In this document: piece by piece, positions 1-7,970 of the stretch
Numbering within the stretch: position 1 is the first letter of the stretch
Layout of the letters: each line of letters starts with the position of its first letter
Assembly: GCA_019449555.1 (NCBI GenBank)
Contig: JAGRPN010000270.1
Span: 1 to 38,058 of the forward strand
DNA from: Ramlibacter sp.
GTDB lineage: Bacteria; Pseudomonadota; Gammaproteobacteria; Burkholderiales; Burkholderiaceae_C
Reading direction: 5' to 3'
DNA length: 38,058 nucleotides
The notes under the pieces: model-generated
Databases searched by the model: none
Told to the model about the DNA's origin: nothing
Seen by the model: the letters and a program-made list of their open reading frames with translations, nothing else
Position numbers and translations under genes: made by a program

Positions 1-325
1 AGCCAAACCACTTGTGGAAACCTATGCCGCGGAGTCGGTGTTTGCGGGCCTGCTGCCGGCGTGGGATGCATTCATGGCCGATCTGCCGGATCCTTCTCGG
101 GCCGCCTCGCTCACGTCGATGATGAAGCGGGCGGCGGGCGCGGTTGGCGTGGAACCCATGGGCGTGGTGGGAGAAGTGATTGACTATGACCCACTGTCTC
201 ACCGCGTATCCGGAGGTGGTCAGGTTTCGCTGGGGCGCGTTCGTATCCTTCGGGCGGGCGTGATGGTGCGGCGAACAGATGGCTCAGTGCGCACATTGGT
301 GGAGGCCTTGGTAGAGCCGGCTTAG
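1..325 (+). CDS. GrpE-like nucleotide exchange factor, C-terminal part (partial)
   Basis: The frame is open to the window edge, so only the last ~107 residues are present and the true start lies upstream. The C-terminal half looks like a GrpE beta-domain: a Gly-Glu followed by a short 'DYDPLSHRV' stretch, a glycine-rich turn, a 'VRILRAGVMVRR' strand, and an ending in 'LVEALVEPA', close to the family pattern of G(E)..dP..H.. then ..V..GY/GV then vL..A.V.pa. GrpE proteins release ADP from Hsp70 ATPases. The gene directly downstream (48-nt gap) encodes an Hsp70-like ATPase, which supports the reading. A dedicated exchange factor inside an island operon is unusual. Family assignment is by pattern recognition only and the N-terminal coiled coil of GrpE cannot be checked here. 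Confidence 0.55.
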   Translation, partial: AKPLVETYAAESVFAGLLPAWDAFMADLPDPSRAASLTSMMKRAAGAVGVEPMGVVGEVIDYDPLSHRVSGGGQVSLGRVRILRAGVMVRRTDGSVRTLVEALVEPA

Positions 326-372
326 CGACAGGTGATCAGCTCTGACCGATGAAATCACAGCAGGAGGGGCGA

Positions 373-1680
373 ATGAGCGGAGTACTTTGCATTGACTTTG
401 GAACCAGTTCAATCCGCGCGGTGCGGCGAATGCCCAGTGGAAAACTCAAGGTTCTTGACATCGGTCGAGTGGCCCGATCGCGTCTTGATGATGCGTCGAT
501 TAGAAGCGACATTCATATCGACGGGAAGGGTCTGCACGTCAGTTATGGCGAGCGCGCGATTGTCGCTCGCCACAAGAGTAAAACGAGACTTTACGAGTCC
601 AGCCCTAAATTGTGGCTCAAGTCCCCGAAAGACTTGCGTCGGCCTGCAATTGATGGGATCGATCTGACCCGCGAGAATCTCATCTCAGGCTTGATGGCGA
701 ATGTGCTTAGATCGTGCATCCTGGCCGGTGAGCTTAGCCCCAGCACCCTCGGCAAACTGGATATACGTATTGCGCATCCGGTCTGGCCGTCCGTTATAGC
801 TGCGGACGCCAACGCTGCGTTGCAGCGAATTTCGGCGCAAGCGCAAGGCATGGTGTTTGAACGCGATTGGGCGACGGTCCCGGTGCGCACCCTCGCGCAC
901 TTCACAGCTTTGCGGTATGCGGCGTTGCACTCGTCGGAAGATGTGATCGAGCCCGTCGCCGCCGCAGTGGAACTGTTGCCGTCAGTCGAGAATGCTAGAC
1001 GCATTTGTGCCGTGGTAGACGTTGGAGCCGGCACGACTGACATCGGCCTTTTCCAAGCGGTCGCCCCTGACCCGGATTCCCCGGTGCGGGGAAAGCTTTA
1101 TCGGCTGGGTGAAGCTCGAAGTCTTTTTAAGGCAGGCAACGTCATCGACGAGATCGTGTTGGATGTTCTCAGGTCTCGGGCAAACCGGCCGACGACGGAT
1201 GCAATTGAGGGCGTTAGCGTGCGGATTCGGCAGGTCAAGGAAGCTCTTTTCCGTGACGGATTCATCCAGGAACTTGGTGCGGAAGTTGAGGTGAAGGATG
1301 TACAGGGGCACCCTGAAGCAAAGGCTATGGGGCGAGACATTCGGACCGCGCTCGAAGCGGCTGTCCAGACCAGCGATTCGCAAATTTCCGAATTCATGGA
1401 TGCGAGGACGCACAGTGTCACGCGTCTGGAGCTAGTAATGGCTGGTGGTGGAGCTGCCATCGAGTTTATTCGTAAGGCCCTCGAAAAGCCATTCGAGGTC
1501 CGGGGAAAGTGTCTGCCGGTACTCGTCACGAAGGCGGACGACAGCGAAGACGCTGATATGAACTTATTTGGCGCAGGCCGCGGTCGCATGGCGGTCGGGT
1601 TGGGTGGGGCGAGCACAGGCTATGAGCAGCTGATCCACGAAATTCCCTTGCTAGAGCGAATCTCGACCGGGCGTCTGTAG
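373..1680 (+). CDS. Hsp70/actin-superfamily ATPase 1 (DnaK-like, no substrate-binding domain)
   Basis: A 435-residue protein with the Hsp70/actin ATPase signatures in order: phosphate-1 loop 'CIDFGTSS' near residues 6-13, the Hsp70-type 'EPVAAA' near 193-198, phosphate-2 loop 'VVDVGAGTTDIG' near 214-225, and adenosine loop 'VMAGGGAA' near 355-362. Full DnaK is about 640 residues; this protein ends after the nucleotide-binding domain, so it has no peptide-binding domain or lid and is unlikely to be a general chaperone. ATG at 373 is chosen over the in-frame ATG at 349 because AGGAGGGG lies five bases before it. It sits between a GrpE-like gene and a SNF2 helicase gene (48-nt gap to the next start). 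Inference: an ATP-driven switch that loads or regulates the helicase or nuclease. An StbA/ParM-type filament protein is the main alternative. Confidence 0.8.
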   Translation: MSGVLCIDFGTSSIRAVRRMPSGKLKVLDIGRVARSRLDDASIRSDIHIDGKGLHVSYGERAIVARHKSKTRLYESSPKLWLKSPKDLRRPAIDGIDLTRENLISGLMANVLRSCILAGELSPSTLGKLDIRIAHPVWPSVIAADANAALQRISAQAQGMVFERDWATVPVRTLAHFTALRYAALHSSEDVIEPVAAAVELLPSVENARRICAVVDVGAGTTDIGLFQAVAPDPDSPVRGKLYRLGEARSLFKAGNVIDEIVLDVLRSRANRPTTDAIEGVSVRIRQVKEALFRDGFIQELGAEVEVKDVQGHPEAKAMGRDIRTALEAAVQTSDSQISEFMDARTHSVTRLELVMAGGGAAIEFIRKALEKPFEVRGKCLPVLVTKADDSEDADMNLFGAGRGRMAVGLGGASTGYEQLIHEIPLLERISTGRL

Positions 1681-1728
1681 CTGTCTCGGTGTCACAGTGG
1701 AATGGAACTGAACTTCGAGGAGATCAGT

Positions 1729-4700
1729 ATGGGATGGGAGAAGGGCACTCAGGTCAGGCGCTTTGACAATCCCGGGAAGACGGGAAGCACAACTGGGCAG
1801 CAGCGGCAGCGGCTCAGCGGCCTCTATATTCAGGTGCGGTGGAACCAAGACGGTTCGACGGACTATGTCGCCGAGGATCAAATCGAGGCGGTAGACAACG
1901 CCACTCTGACAGACCCCTACGCCGTCCTTGCCGCCGGCCGCTTTGGCAGAGCGCTCGATTTGCGCCGCAACCTCACCCAAGTGCATTTGTCCGGGCGATT
2001 GGCGAACCTTGTCTACTCGATGGGGATCACCAAGACCGATTTCTATCCGCACCAGTACAAGCCGCTGTTGACGCTTTTGGAGTCGCCGGCAGACGGACTG
2101 CTGATCGCGGACGAGGTCGGACTGGGCAAGACGATTGAGGCAGGAATTATCTGGACGGAACTTCGCGCCAGAGAAGATATGCGACGGCTGCTGGTGGTTT
2201 GTCCGGCGATGTTGCGAGAAAAATGGCAGGAGGAGCTTCACAACAAATTCGGAATCGAAGCCATGATGGTCGATGCAAAGACATTGAAAGAGGAGCTTCT
2301 ACGCTCCTCGGCATTTGGTCCGATGAAAGCGTGGATAGCAAGTTATCAGGCGATACGCCCTCCAAAGGCCTGGCGGCCAGATGCCGACGAGGGCGCCAAG
2401 ACCAACTCAACTCGGGCCAAGCTGGCCGCCTTGCTGGATGAATACGAGGGAGGAGAACCACTGGTCGACTTGGTCGTTTTTGACGAAGCCCATTACATGC
2501 GCAATCCGGAGAGCGCTGCGAACCGGCTCGGCGAGCTGCTACGCGAGGTGTCTCATTGCCGAGTCTTATTGTCTGCAACGCCGATCAACCTGCACAGTGG
2601 GGATCTTTATCAGCTATTGCGCCTCTGCGATCCAGATCACTTTCAGTTTCAAAGTAACTTTGCCGAAATGATCGAGGCCAATCGGCCGCTCGTTCGCGCA
2701 CGCGACGCAGCCTTGCATTTGAGCAGCTCGGTGGAAGAGGTGATGGAGCCATTACGCGCAGCGGCCCTTATGCCCTTGCTCGAAGGCTCAAAGCAACTCG
2801 CAGCCATTCTGGGCACACCTCCTACAGCTGCTGACTTACTTTCATCAGCATACAGGGCCGAGCTTGCTGCGAGTCTCGAGCGAGTAAACCTTCTTGGGCA
2901 TGTGGTCACACGCACGCGAAAGCGCGACGTCCAACTTCATCGGCCTCTTCGCGATGTTCAGCGGGAGTCCATTCCTATGACTCCGTTGGAGCGTACTTTC
3001 TATCAGTTTGTGACCGATACAACGCGAGAATACGCGGCGAGGCGAGACATATCAGATGGTTTTTTGCTGGCAGCTCCGCAAAGGCAGGTGTGCAGTTGTC
3101 CTGCTGCCTTTGCCCGAGCTTGGCTTGGAAACGACGAGTCCCTGGTGGCGGACATGGCAAAGAATGTTGCGGAGGACGAGGAGGAATTCGATGAGGATTC
3201 AGACATTGAAGACATCAGCGCGTCCCTCAAGGATTTTCTCTATCAGCATCGCCCAAGGGACCTCGACGTCGCCGCGCTAGAGCGGGACGATTCCAAGCTG
3301 AAACGTTTGCTGGAAGTCGTCACTAAATTCTTTGCCGCTAACCCACAAGAGAAGTTGGTCCTCTTCACGGCGTTCCGTGGGACGGCCCAATACCTGCAAG
3401 CAAGGTTACAGCGGTCCGGAATAGGCGCCATGCTGCTGTGGGGCAACATGGACCGACCCAAGCAGGAGGTCATTCACGAGTTCGAAAACCGGCCGGAGAT
3501 ACGTGTTCTAGTGTCCACTGAAGTGGCTGCAGAAGGTGTTGACCTTCAGTTTTGCAAGGTGCTTGTCAATTACGATCTTCCCTGGAATCCCATGCGAATC
3601 GAACAGCGTATCGGACGTATTGATCGCCTGGGCCAGACCGCGGACAAGATTCACATCTGGAATCTCTTCTACGCAGAGACGATCGACGAGAGAATTTTGG
3701 GCCGACTTTTGGAGCGCCTTCACATCTTCACTCAGTCACTAGGCGAACCAGAGCCCATCGTCGGCGAAACCATTGCCAGGCTCGAAGCAGAACTGCTAAC
3801 AACAAAGCTGACGGCCGAGCAAGAAAACGCCCGCATTGAGCAGGCAGCGCAGACGCTTGAAAACGTGCGCGAGCGCCAAGAAGAGTTGGAGCGCAACGCC
3901 GCCCAAATGATTGCTCACGGCGGCATGGTGCTGGACAGAATTTCGGCGGCGCAGGAGCTGTCACGCCGCGTCACGGAACTTGACTTGGTTGTCTACGTTC
4001 AGGACTTCCTAATCCGACATGCTACTGGACATCAGTTTGCGCAGGACCCGCAGCAGACGGACGTGTACACGATCCAGTTACCACCCAAGACCGCGGCGGA
4101 GTTGGACGACTTTTGTCGACAGAACGGTATGACAGGTCAGACTTCGCTTGGCAATGGGCTTGCCCGGCCCTGTCGCTTTCTGAATAACGTCGCTGGCACA
4201 CGTCAAAAGACCATTGAAGCGATTCATCAGTTTCATCCGCTGATTCGGTTCGTCTCAGTAAAGCTGCTCAATTCTGACGACACACAGTACCCTGCTGTGG
4301 CTCTCCGATTGTCGCGTGAGAAGTTGGCGGACATGCGCCCCGGACAATACTTTTTCACGCTTCGGCGTTGGGTATTTGACGGGGTGAAAGCCGAGGAACT
4401 ACTGATGCCCGCCATCGCCGAACTTCAAACCGGCGCTCTCCTAGACGAGGAACAAACTGATCGATTCATGAATGCCGTCCGGCTGTTTGGCACAGATTGG
4501 CTTGAGGCATCCTCGGTAATACCGCCAGGGCAATCAGCAGAATTGCTTGATCTGTTGGAGGACTCGCTCGAATCCAAATTTCGCACCACGATCCAGCGCA
4601 AGCAAGACGAGAATAGTGACCGGGTGATGTTTCAGCTTCACGGCATCGATCAGCACCTTTCCGCCAGAGTCGCGGTGATGCAGGCGACACTTGAGCGGCA

Positions 4701-4863
4701 TCGGCTGTTAAACCGCAGCGGCCTTGTCAAGGCGACTCAAGGCCGCATCGACAAGCTTCAGGCTCGTTTGGCTATGAAGCGCGCACAAGTCGAGAATCAG
4801 CGCATGGTGACTCCAAGCAGCAGCTTCGTCTGTTGCGGAGTTGTTCTGGTCGAGGAGCATTGA
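1729..4863 (+). CDS. SNF2/RapA-like superfamily 2 helicase (helicase 1)
   Basis: A 1044-residue ATPase of the RapA/DrmD/DpdE-like branch of SNF2 proteins. Visible motifs: Walker A 'DEVGLGKT' (residues 128-135), Walker B 'DEAH' (252-255), motif III 'SATP' (282-285), motif V 'STEVAAEGVDLQ' (about 596-607) and motif VI 'QRIGRIDRLGQ' (626-636). An acidic stretch (about 482-496, rich in E and D) lies between the two RecA lobes, and a Glu/Gln-rich coiled-coil-like segment starts soon after the helicase C lobe (about 685-750). The last ~300 residues are unassigned. Such proteins translocate on double-stranded DNA or RNA and usually remodel nucleoprotein rather than separate strands. The ATG at 1729 is preferred because GAGGAG precedes it by seven bases; the in-frame ATG at 1702 has no clear Shine-Dalgarno. 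The stop overlaps the ribosome-binding region of the next gene. Confidence 0.9.
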   Translation: MGWEKGTQVRRFDNPGKTGSTTGQQRQRLSGLYIQVRWNQDGSTDYVAEDQIEAVDNATLTDPYAVLAAGRFGRALDLRRNLTQVHLSGRLANLVYSMGITKTDFYPHQYKPLLTLLESPADGLLIADEVGLGKTIEAGIIWTELRAREDMRRLLVVCPAMLREKWQEELHNKFGIEAMMVDAKTLKEELLRSSAFGPMKAWIASYQAIRPPKAWRPDADEGAKTNSTRAKLAALLDEYEGGEPLVDLVVFDEAHYMRNPESAANRLGELLREVSHCRVLLSATPINLHSGDLYQLLRLCDPDHFQFQSNFAEMIEANRPLVRARDAALHLSSSVEEVMEPLRAAALMPLLEGSKQLAAILGTPPTAADLLSSAYRAELAASLERVNLLGHVVTRTRKRDVQLHRPLRDVQRESIPMTPLERTFYQFVTDTTREYAARRDISDGFLLAAPQRQVCSCPAAFARAWLGNDESLVADMAKNVAEDEEEFDEDSDIEDISASLKDFLYQHRPRDLDVAALERDDSKLKRLLEVVTKFFAANPQEKLVLFTAFRGTAQYLQARLQRSGIGAMLLWGNMDRPKQEVIHEFENRPEIRVLVSTEVAAEGVDLQFCKVLVNYDLPWNPMRIEQRIGRIDRLGQTADKIHIWNLFYAETIDERILGRLLERLHIFTQSLGEPEPIVGETIARLEAELLTTKLTAEQENARIEQAAQTLENVRERQEELERNAAQMIAHGGMVLDRISAAQELSRRVTELDLVVYVQDFLIRHATGHQFAQDPQQTDVYTIQLPPKTAAELDDFCRQNGMTGQTSLGNGLARPCRFLNNVAGTRQKTIEAIHQFHPLIRFVSVKLLNSDDTQYPAVALRLSREKLADMRPGQYFFTLRRWVFDGVKAEELLMPAIAELQTGALLDEEQTDRFMNAVRLFGTDWLEASSVIPPGQSAELLDLLEDSLESKFRTTIQRKQDENSDRVMFQLHGIDQHLSARVAVMQATLERHRLLNRSGLVKATQGRIDKLQARLAMKRAQVENQRMVTPSSSFVCCGVVLVEEH

Positions 4864-4864
4864 G

Positions 4865-6484
4865 GTGGCAGATATCAAAAGCCAGCTTCAGAAGGTTAAG
4901 CAGGCGCTGACCAGCGGGGCCAGCTCCGGTGGCAAGAAGCTCTCGGCGGAGAAGCCCAAGGTCCCAGTCGCGAAACGAACTCCTCACCGCTCTGGCGACA
5001 AGATGTGCGTTCAGCCAAAGACGATTTCGCTGCCGTCGACGCCCAAAATGGTGCAGTCTTCGCAGATGGCACTCCATTCTGGGGCCGTCACTCAGGGTAA
5101 TGCTTCGGAGAGGCTGATCGTCCCGAAGTCGTCAGTATTGACGCGGCAGTCTGAGTTTCATGAGCCCGCAGTATGGGTGACCAAGGGAACCGCAACGCAA
5201 CTACTCGAAAACCCGCAAGGCCGGAAAAGAGAGGCGTTCATCGGCTTTGATTTTGGGACTGCCTATACGAAGGCGGCAGTTGGCTTATTGGACAAGGTGT
5301 TCCCAGTTGACTGGCGGGGCGTTCTTGACACTCGGTCCCCTTATCTGCTGCCAACAGAATATTCCGCATTAGCCAATGGCCGGTGTTATCTAGGACAGCA
5401 TCCAAGAGCAGGTGTGGGGGATCTGATCACAGAGCTGAAGCAGGCTTTCATAAGAACCAGCCCGACTGATGCGGAGATTTGCCGTGCGGCAGTCTTTGTA
5501 GCACTTGTTCTTCAATACGTTCGTGCTTGGGTATACGAGCATCACAGAGGAAAGTTGGATGGCAGTCCACTGCGATGGCATCTGAACATCGGAACCCCGA
5601 GCAATGGCCTGGAGGAGAACGAGAGGACCACTGCGTACAGGCGCCTCGCGTGTGCAGCGTGGTCCCTGAGCTTGCTTGATCGGGCAGAAATTAGTTTTGC
5701 GCAGGCAACCCGACTTCTGCCGTCGGGAACCGGCGTGCTTCCCCAGGATCTCGTCGAGACGGACCCGGTTCCGGAATTCATCGGTCAGTTGGCTGGATAC
5801 ACAAAATCTGCGCAGCGGCAGAAAGGGCTCCACGCGCTAGTGGACATCGGCGGCGGCACAGTCGACATGGTGACCTTCAACGTGCACTATGCAGAGGGGG
5901 ACGATACATTTCCGTTTTTTGTGCCAAGGGTCGAGCCACTTGGAACCTATGCGATGGTCGCAAACAGGTTTCGTGGAACATCACCCGAGGTGCCGCGAAT
6001 CAGTGCCGCAATTGACGACTTGATGGATGGCCAGGAGTTTTCTCGCGCAACCGGCATTTCTGTTGCCACCATTGCCTCGCTAGACGCTGAATTCTCAGCT
6101 GAAGTTGCGCGTGAAGTTGCCGCGGTTTTTTGGAAAACGCGGCGGAATCGCTACCGACAGGCTCCGGAGTGGAAACACGGTGTTCGGACGTTCGTCACCG
6201 GTGGCGGGGCACGGCTGCCCATCTATGCAGATGCCGTTGATCAAGGCGGCTTGCGGGAGAACGTTCCCTTGAATAGGGTTTCACTGCCGAAGCATCCTAG
6301 GCTTGACGAGTTCGATGCGCCTGACGACGAGTACCACCGCATATCGGTTGCCTGTGGCCTCGCAACCAACCGCCTTTCTCTTGGCGCAATCGTCCCAGCC
6401 AACCAGGTTGAGGATGATTTGTCCGCACGTGTCAAGCGGACGGCTTCTCCGCGCCCTGATCGAGATGAGCTCTATCCGCGGTGA
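4865..6484 (+). CDS. Hsp70/actin-superfamily ATPase 2 with basic N-terminal extension
   Basis: A 539-residue protein. Residues 1 to about 120 are low-complexity, rich in Lys, Ser, Pro and Gln, and start with a short helix-like segment; this may be a flexible tether or nucleic-acid contact. The ATPase core follows: phosphate-1 'FIGFDFGTAYTK' (125-136), phosphate-2 'VDIGGGTVDM' (326-335) and adenosine loop 'FVTGGGARLP' (443-452). It ends shortly after the core and, like the first Hsp70-like protein, has no substrate-binding domain. The two are too different to be a recent duplication. GTG at 4865 is chosen because GAGGAG lies seven bases upstream, one base after the helicase stop; the in-frame ATG at 4841 would overlap the helicase gene. 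The tight junction suggests translational coupling and a physical partnership with helicase 1. Confidence 0.8.
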   Translation: MADIKSQLQKVKQALTSGASSGGKKLSAEKPKVPVAKRTPHRSGDKMCVQPKTISLPSTPKMVQSSQMALHSGAVTQGNASERLIVPKSSVLTRQSEFHEPAVWVTKGTATQLLENPQGRKREAFIGFDFGTAYTKAAVGLLDKVFPVDWRGVLDTRSPYLLPTEYSALANGRCYLGQHPRAGVGDLITELKQAFIRTSPTDAEICRAAVFVALVLQYVRAWVYEHHRGKLDGSPLRWHLNIGTPSNGLEENERTTAYRRLACAAWSLSLLDRAEISFAQATRLLPSGTGVLPQDLVETDPVPEFIGQLAGYTKSAQRQKGLHALVDIGGGTVDMVTFNVHYAEGDDTFPFFVPRVEPLGTYAMVANRFRGTSPEVPRISAAIDDLMDGQEFSRATGISVATIASLDAEFSAEVAREVAAVFWKTRRNRYRQAPEWKHGVRTFVTGGGARLPIYADAVDQGGLRENVPLNRVSLPKHPRLDEFDAPDDEYHRISVACGLATNRLSLGAIVPANQVEDDLSARVKRTASPRPDRDELYPR

Positions 6485-6512
6485 GCAGCGCAATTGCCTA
6501 GCCGACTTAGCC

Positions 6513-6542
6513 TTGATGCAGGACAAACAACTCACCTATTCT
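6513..6542 (+). promoter_or_regulatory. Candidate sigma-70 promoter inside the cargo operon
   Basis: TTGATG (6513-6518) and TATTCT (6537-6542) are separated by 18 bases, each matching the consensus at four of six positions. They lie in the only sizeable gap (160 bases) of the island operon, about 100 bases before the next start codon. The gap is locally AT-richer. It may let the downstream three genes be expressed separately. Not tested. Confidence 0.3.
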
Positions 6543-6644
6543 AAGTAGGAAGGATCTCTGTTCATCGTTACCTCTTAGTATCAGAAATGGCGTTCGAGCA
6601 CACCCTTCTCAGAGTCCTTCCGGCGCTTGCTACTTAAGGTCGAA

Positions 6645-7970
6645 ATGAGTGACGAATCGATTCTTCCCTTTCTGAGTCAATTTGACCCCCCGGAGCAGTC
6701 AGAGGGCGGGCTCGACCCGGTTGGACTGTATTCGATAGCTGATGCTTTAGGCGTGTTGCTCGCGCCTGGCGTGCGGGAGCGGCAGTCCAACCCGCGGTAT
6801 CTGACGCTCGCGCTGGTCGGATTCGCCGCATGTGGTGACGAGCTGGTAGCGGCTGGCGATAAGAAGCAACTTCCTCCATGGCTAGTGTACGAATGGATAG
6901 TGGTTGAGTCGCTTGTGCGGCAGCTACCCGCTTTGGAGGGTATTCCCGGTAGACGCAAGGTCCTGACGACGCGAGCCGCTGGCGATGTGGTATGCATGAG
7001 AACGTATTTGAAGACGCCGACCGTGTTCGGTCTTCACGGGATCTATCGAGTCCTGGGCATCAAGACCGGACTCTTTGACGCAGAGGGTCACGTGCTCGAT
7101 CACGGCTACCGTGTGTTGTCAGCGTGGCAGGAGCGTCATGGGCTTGCCGGCTTTCTGGACGGGCAGGGTCCGGGCGCAGATTTTCGACGTGCAATCGAAC
7201 GCACCGTTCATAGCAGCTTGGAAGCAGGTTACGGGCGCGACCCGGGGCCTGCGGTGAGAGAGTTGATCGCCACCCATCTGAATCCAGTGGAGCCAGCGAC
7301 AATGGAATGCGAAGCGCTGTGGACCGCGATCACAGACAATAGCCATATGAGGAGTGAGTACGCGCGCTGGCTCATTTCGGATGACGGGCAACGAAAATGG
7401 CGAGAGGCTGCAGGTTCAGAAGCGGCGTTTCAGGCGTGGCTGGCGCCTCATGCGAGTTTGCCTATGCAGCAACTTCTCAAGACGATCCGCTCGTTTGAGC
7501 AGCTTGCCAGATTGTTGACGGACGCCTTCGAGGAACTGAGATGGCGCATGACGCAGGAGCGGGCGCCTGTCGATTCAGCGTGGCTCGGTCTCGGTGACTC
7601 GTTGAAGTTGGCGAGCGAAACTAGCCTCGGCGCATATGAAGAATCCCTCGTCGATCTAGGCGAGGTCAATCCTGCCCTGCGGCTGCGCGCGGAGCGAGCA
7701 TTTTCATGGATTGGCGAAACCACCAACTCAGCCGACTTCGCTGCGCACTTGCTGGCACATCACGACCGAGTGCAGCGAGCGAAGCCGCCAAACGGCAAGC
7801 GTTCGTGGTTTGACACCTTTGGCGATGGTCGAACAGCTGTGCGCCCAGGCTACACGGTGGATGAGTTTTCAGCAAAGCCGGGCTTTTTCGTGCAGGCGTA
7901 TCGCACCGTGCCAATCTGGTCATTCGCATCGCATCTGCGATTGGTCAATGGCGAGGAGGGCCAGGCGTGA
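6645..7970 (+). CDS. Unrecognised protein between Hsp70-like and PLD genes
   Basis: A 441-residue, apparently soluble, mostly helical protein with no catalytic motif I recognise. The N-terminal part (residues ~20-75) has a 'GLYSIADALG' segment, then 'PGVRERQSNPRYL', then an aliphatic helix. That order faintly recalls the opening of DUF6361-type proteins (sI.Dal...PG....q.RYl), but this is memory, not a match, and should be searched. The middle is rich in Trp and charged residues. ATG at 6645 is chosen because AAGG lies six bases upstream; a TTG 18 bases earlier has no good site. Its stop overlaps the start of the PLD gene by one base (TGATG), so it is translationally coupled to it. Inference: an adaptor or sensor for the PLD/helicase 2 module. 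Confidence 0.7.
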   Translation: MSDESILPFLSQFDPPEQSEGGLDPVGLYSIADALGVLLAPGVRERQSNPRYLTLALVGFAACGDELVAAGDKKQLPPWLVYEWIVVESLVRQLPALEGIPGRRKVLTTRAAGDVVCMRTYLKTPTVFGLHGIYRVLGIKTGLFDAEGHVLDHGYRVLSAWQERHGLAGFLDGQGPGADFRRAIERTVHSSLEAGYGRDPGPAVRELIATHLNPVEPATMECEALWTAITDNSHMRSEYARWLISDDGQRKWREAAGSEAAFQAWLAPHASLPMQQLLKTIRSFEQLARLLTDAFEELRWRMTQERAPVDSAWLGLGDSLKLASETSLGAYEESLVDLGEVNPALRLRAERAFSWIGETTNSADFAAHLLAHHDRVQRAKPPNGKRSWFDTFGDGRTAVRPGYTVDEFSAKPGFFVQAYRTVPIWSFASHLRLVNGEEGQA

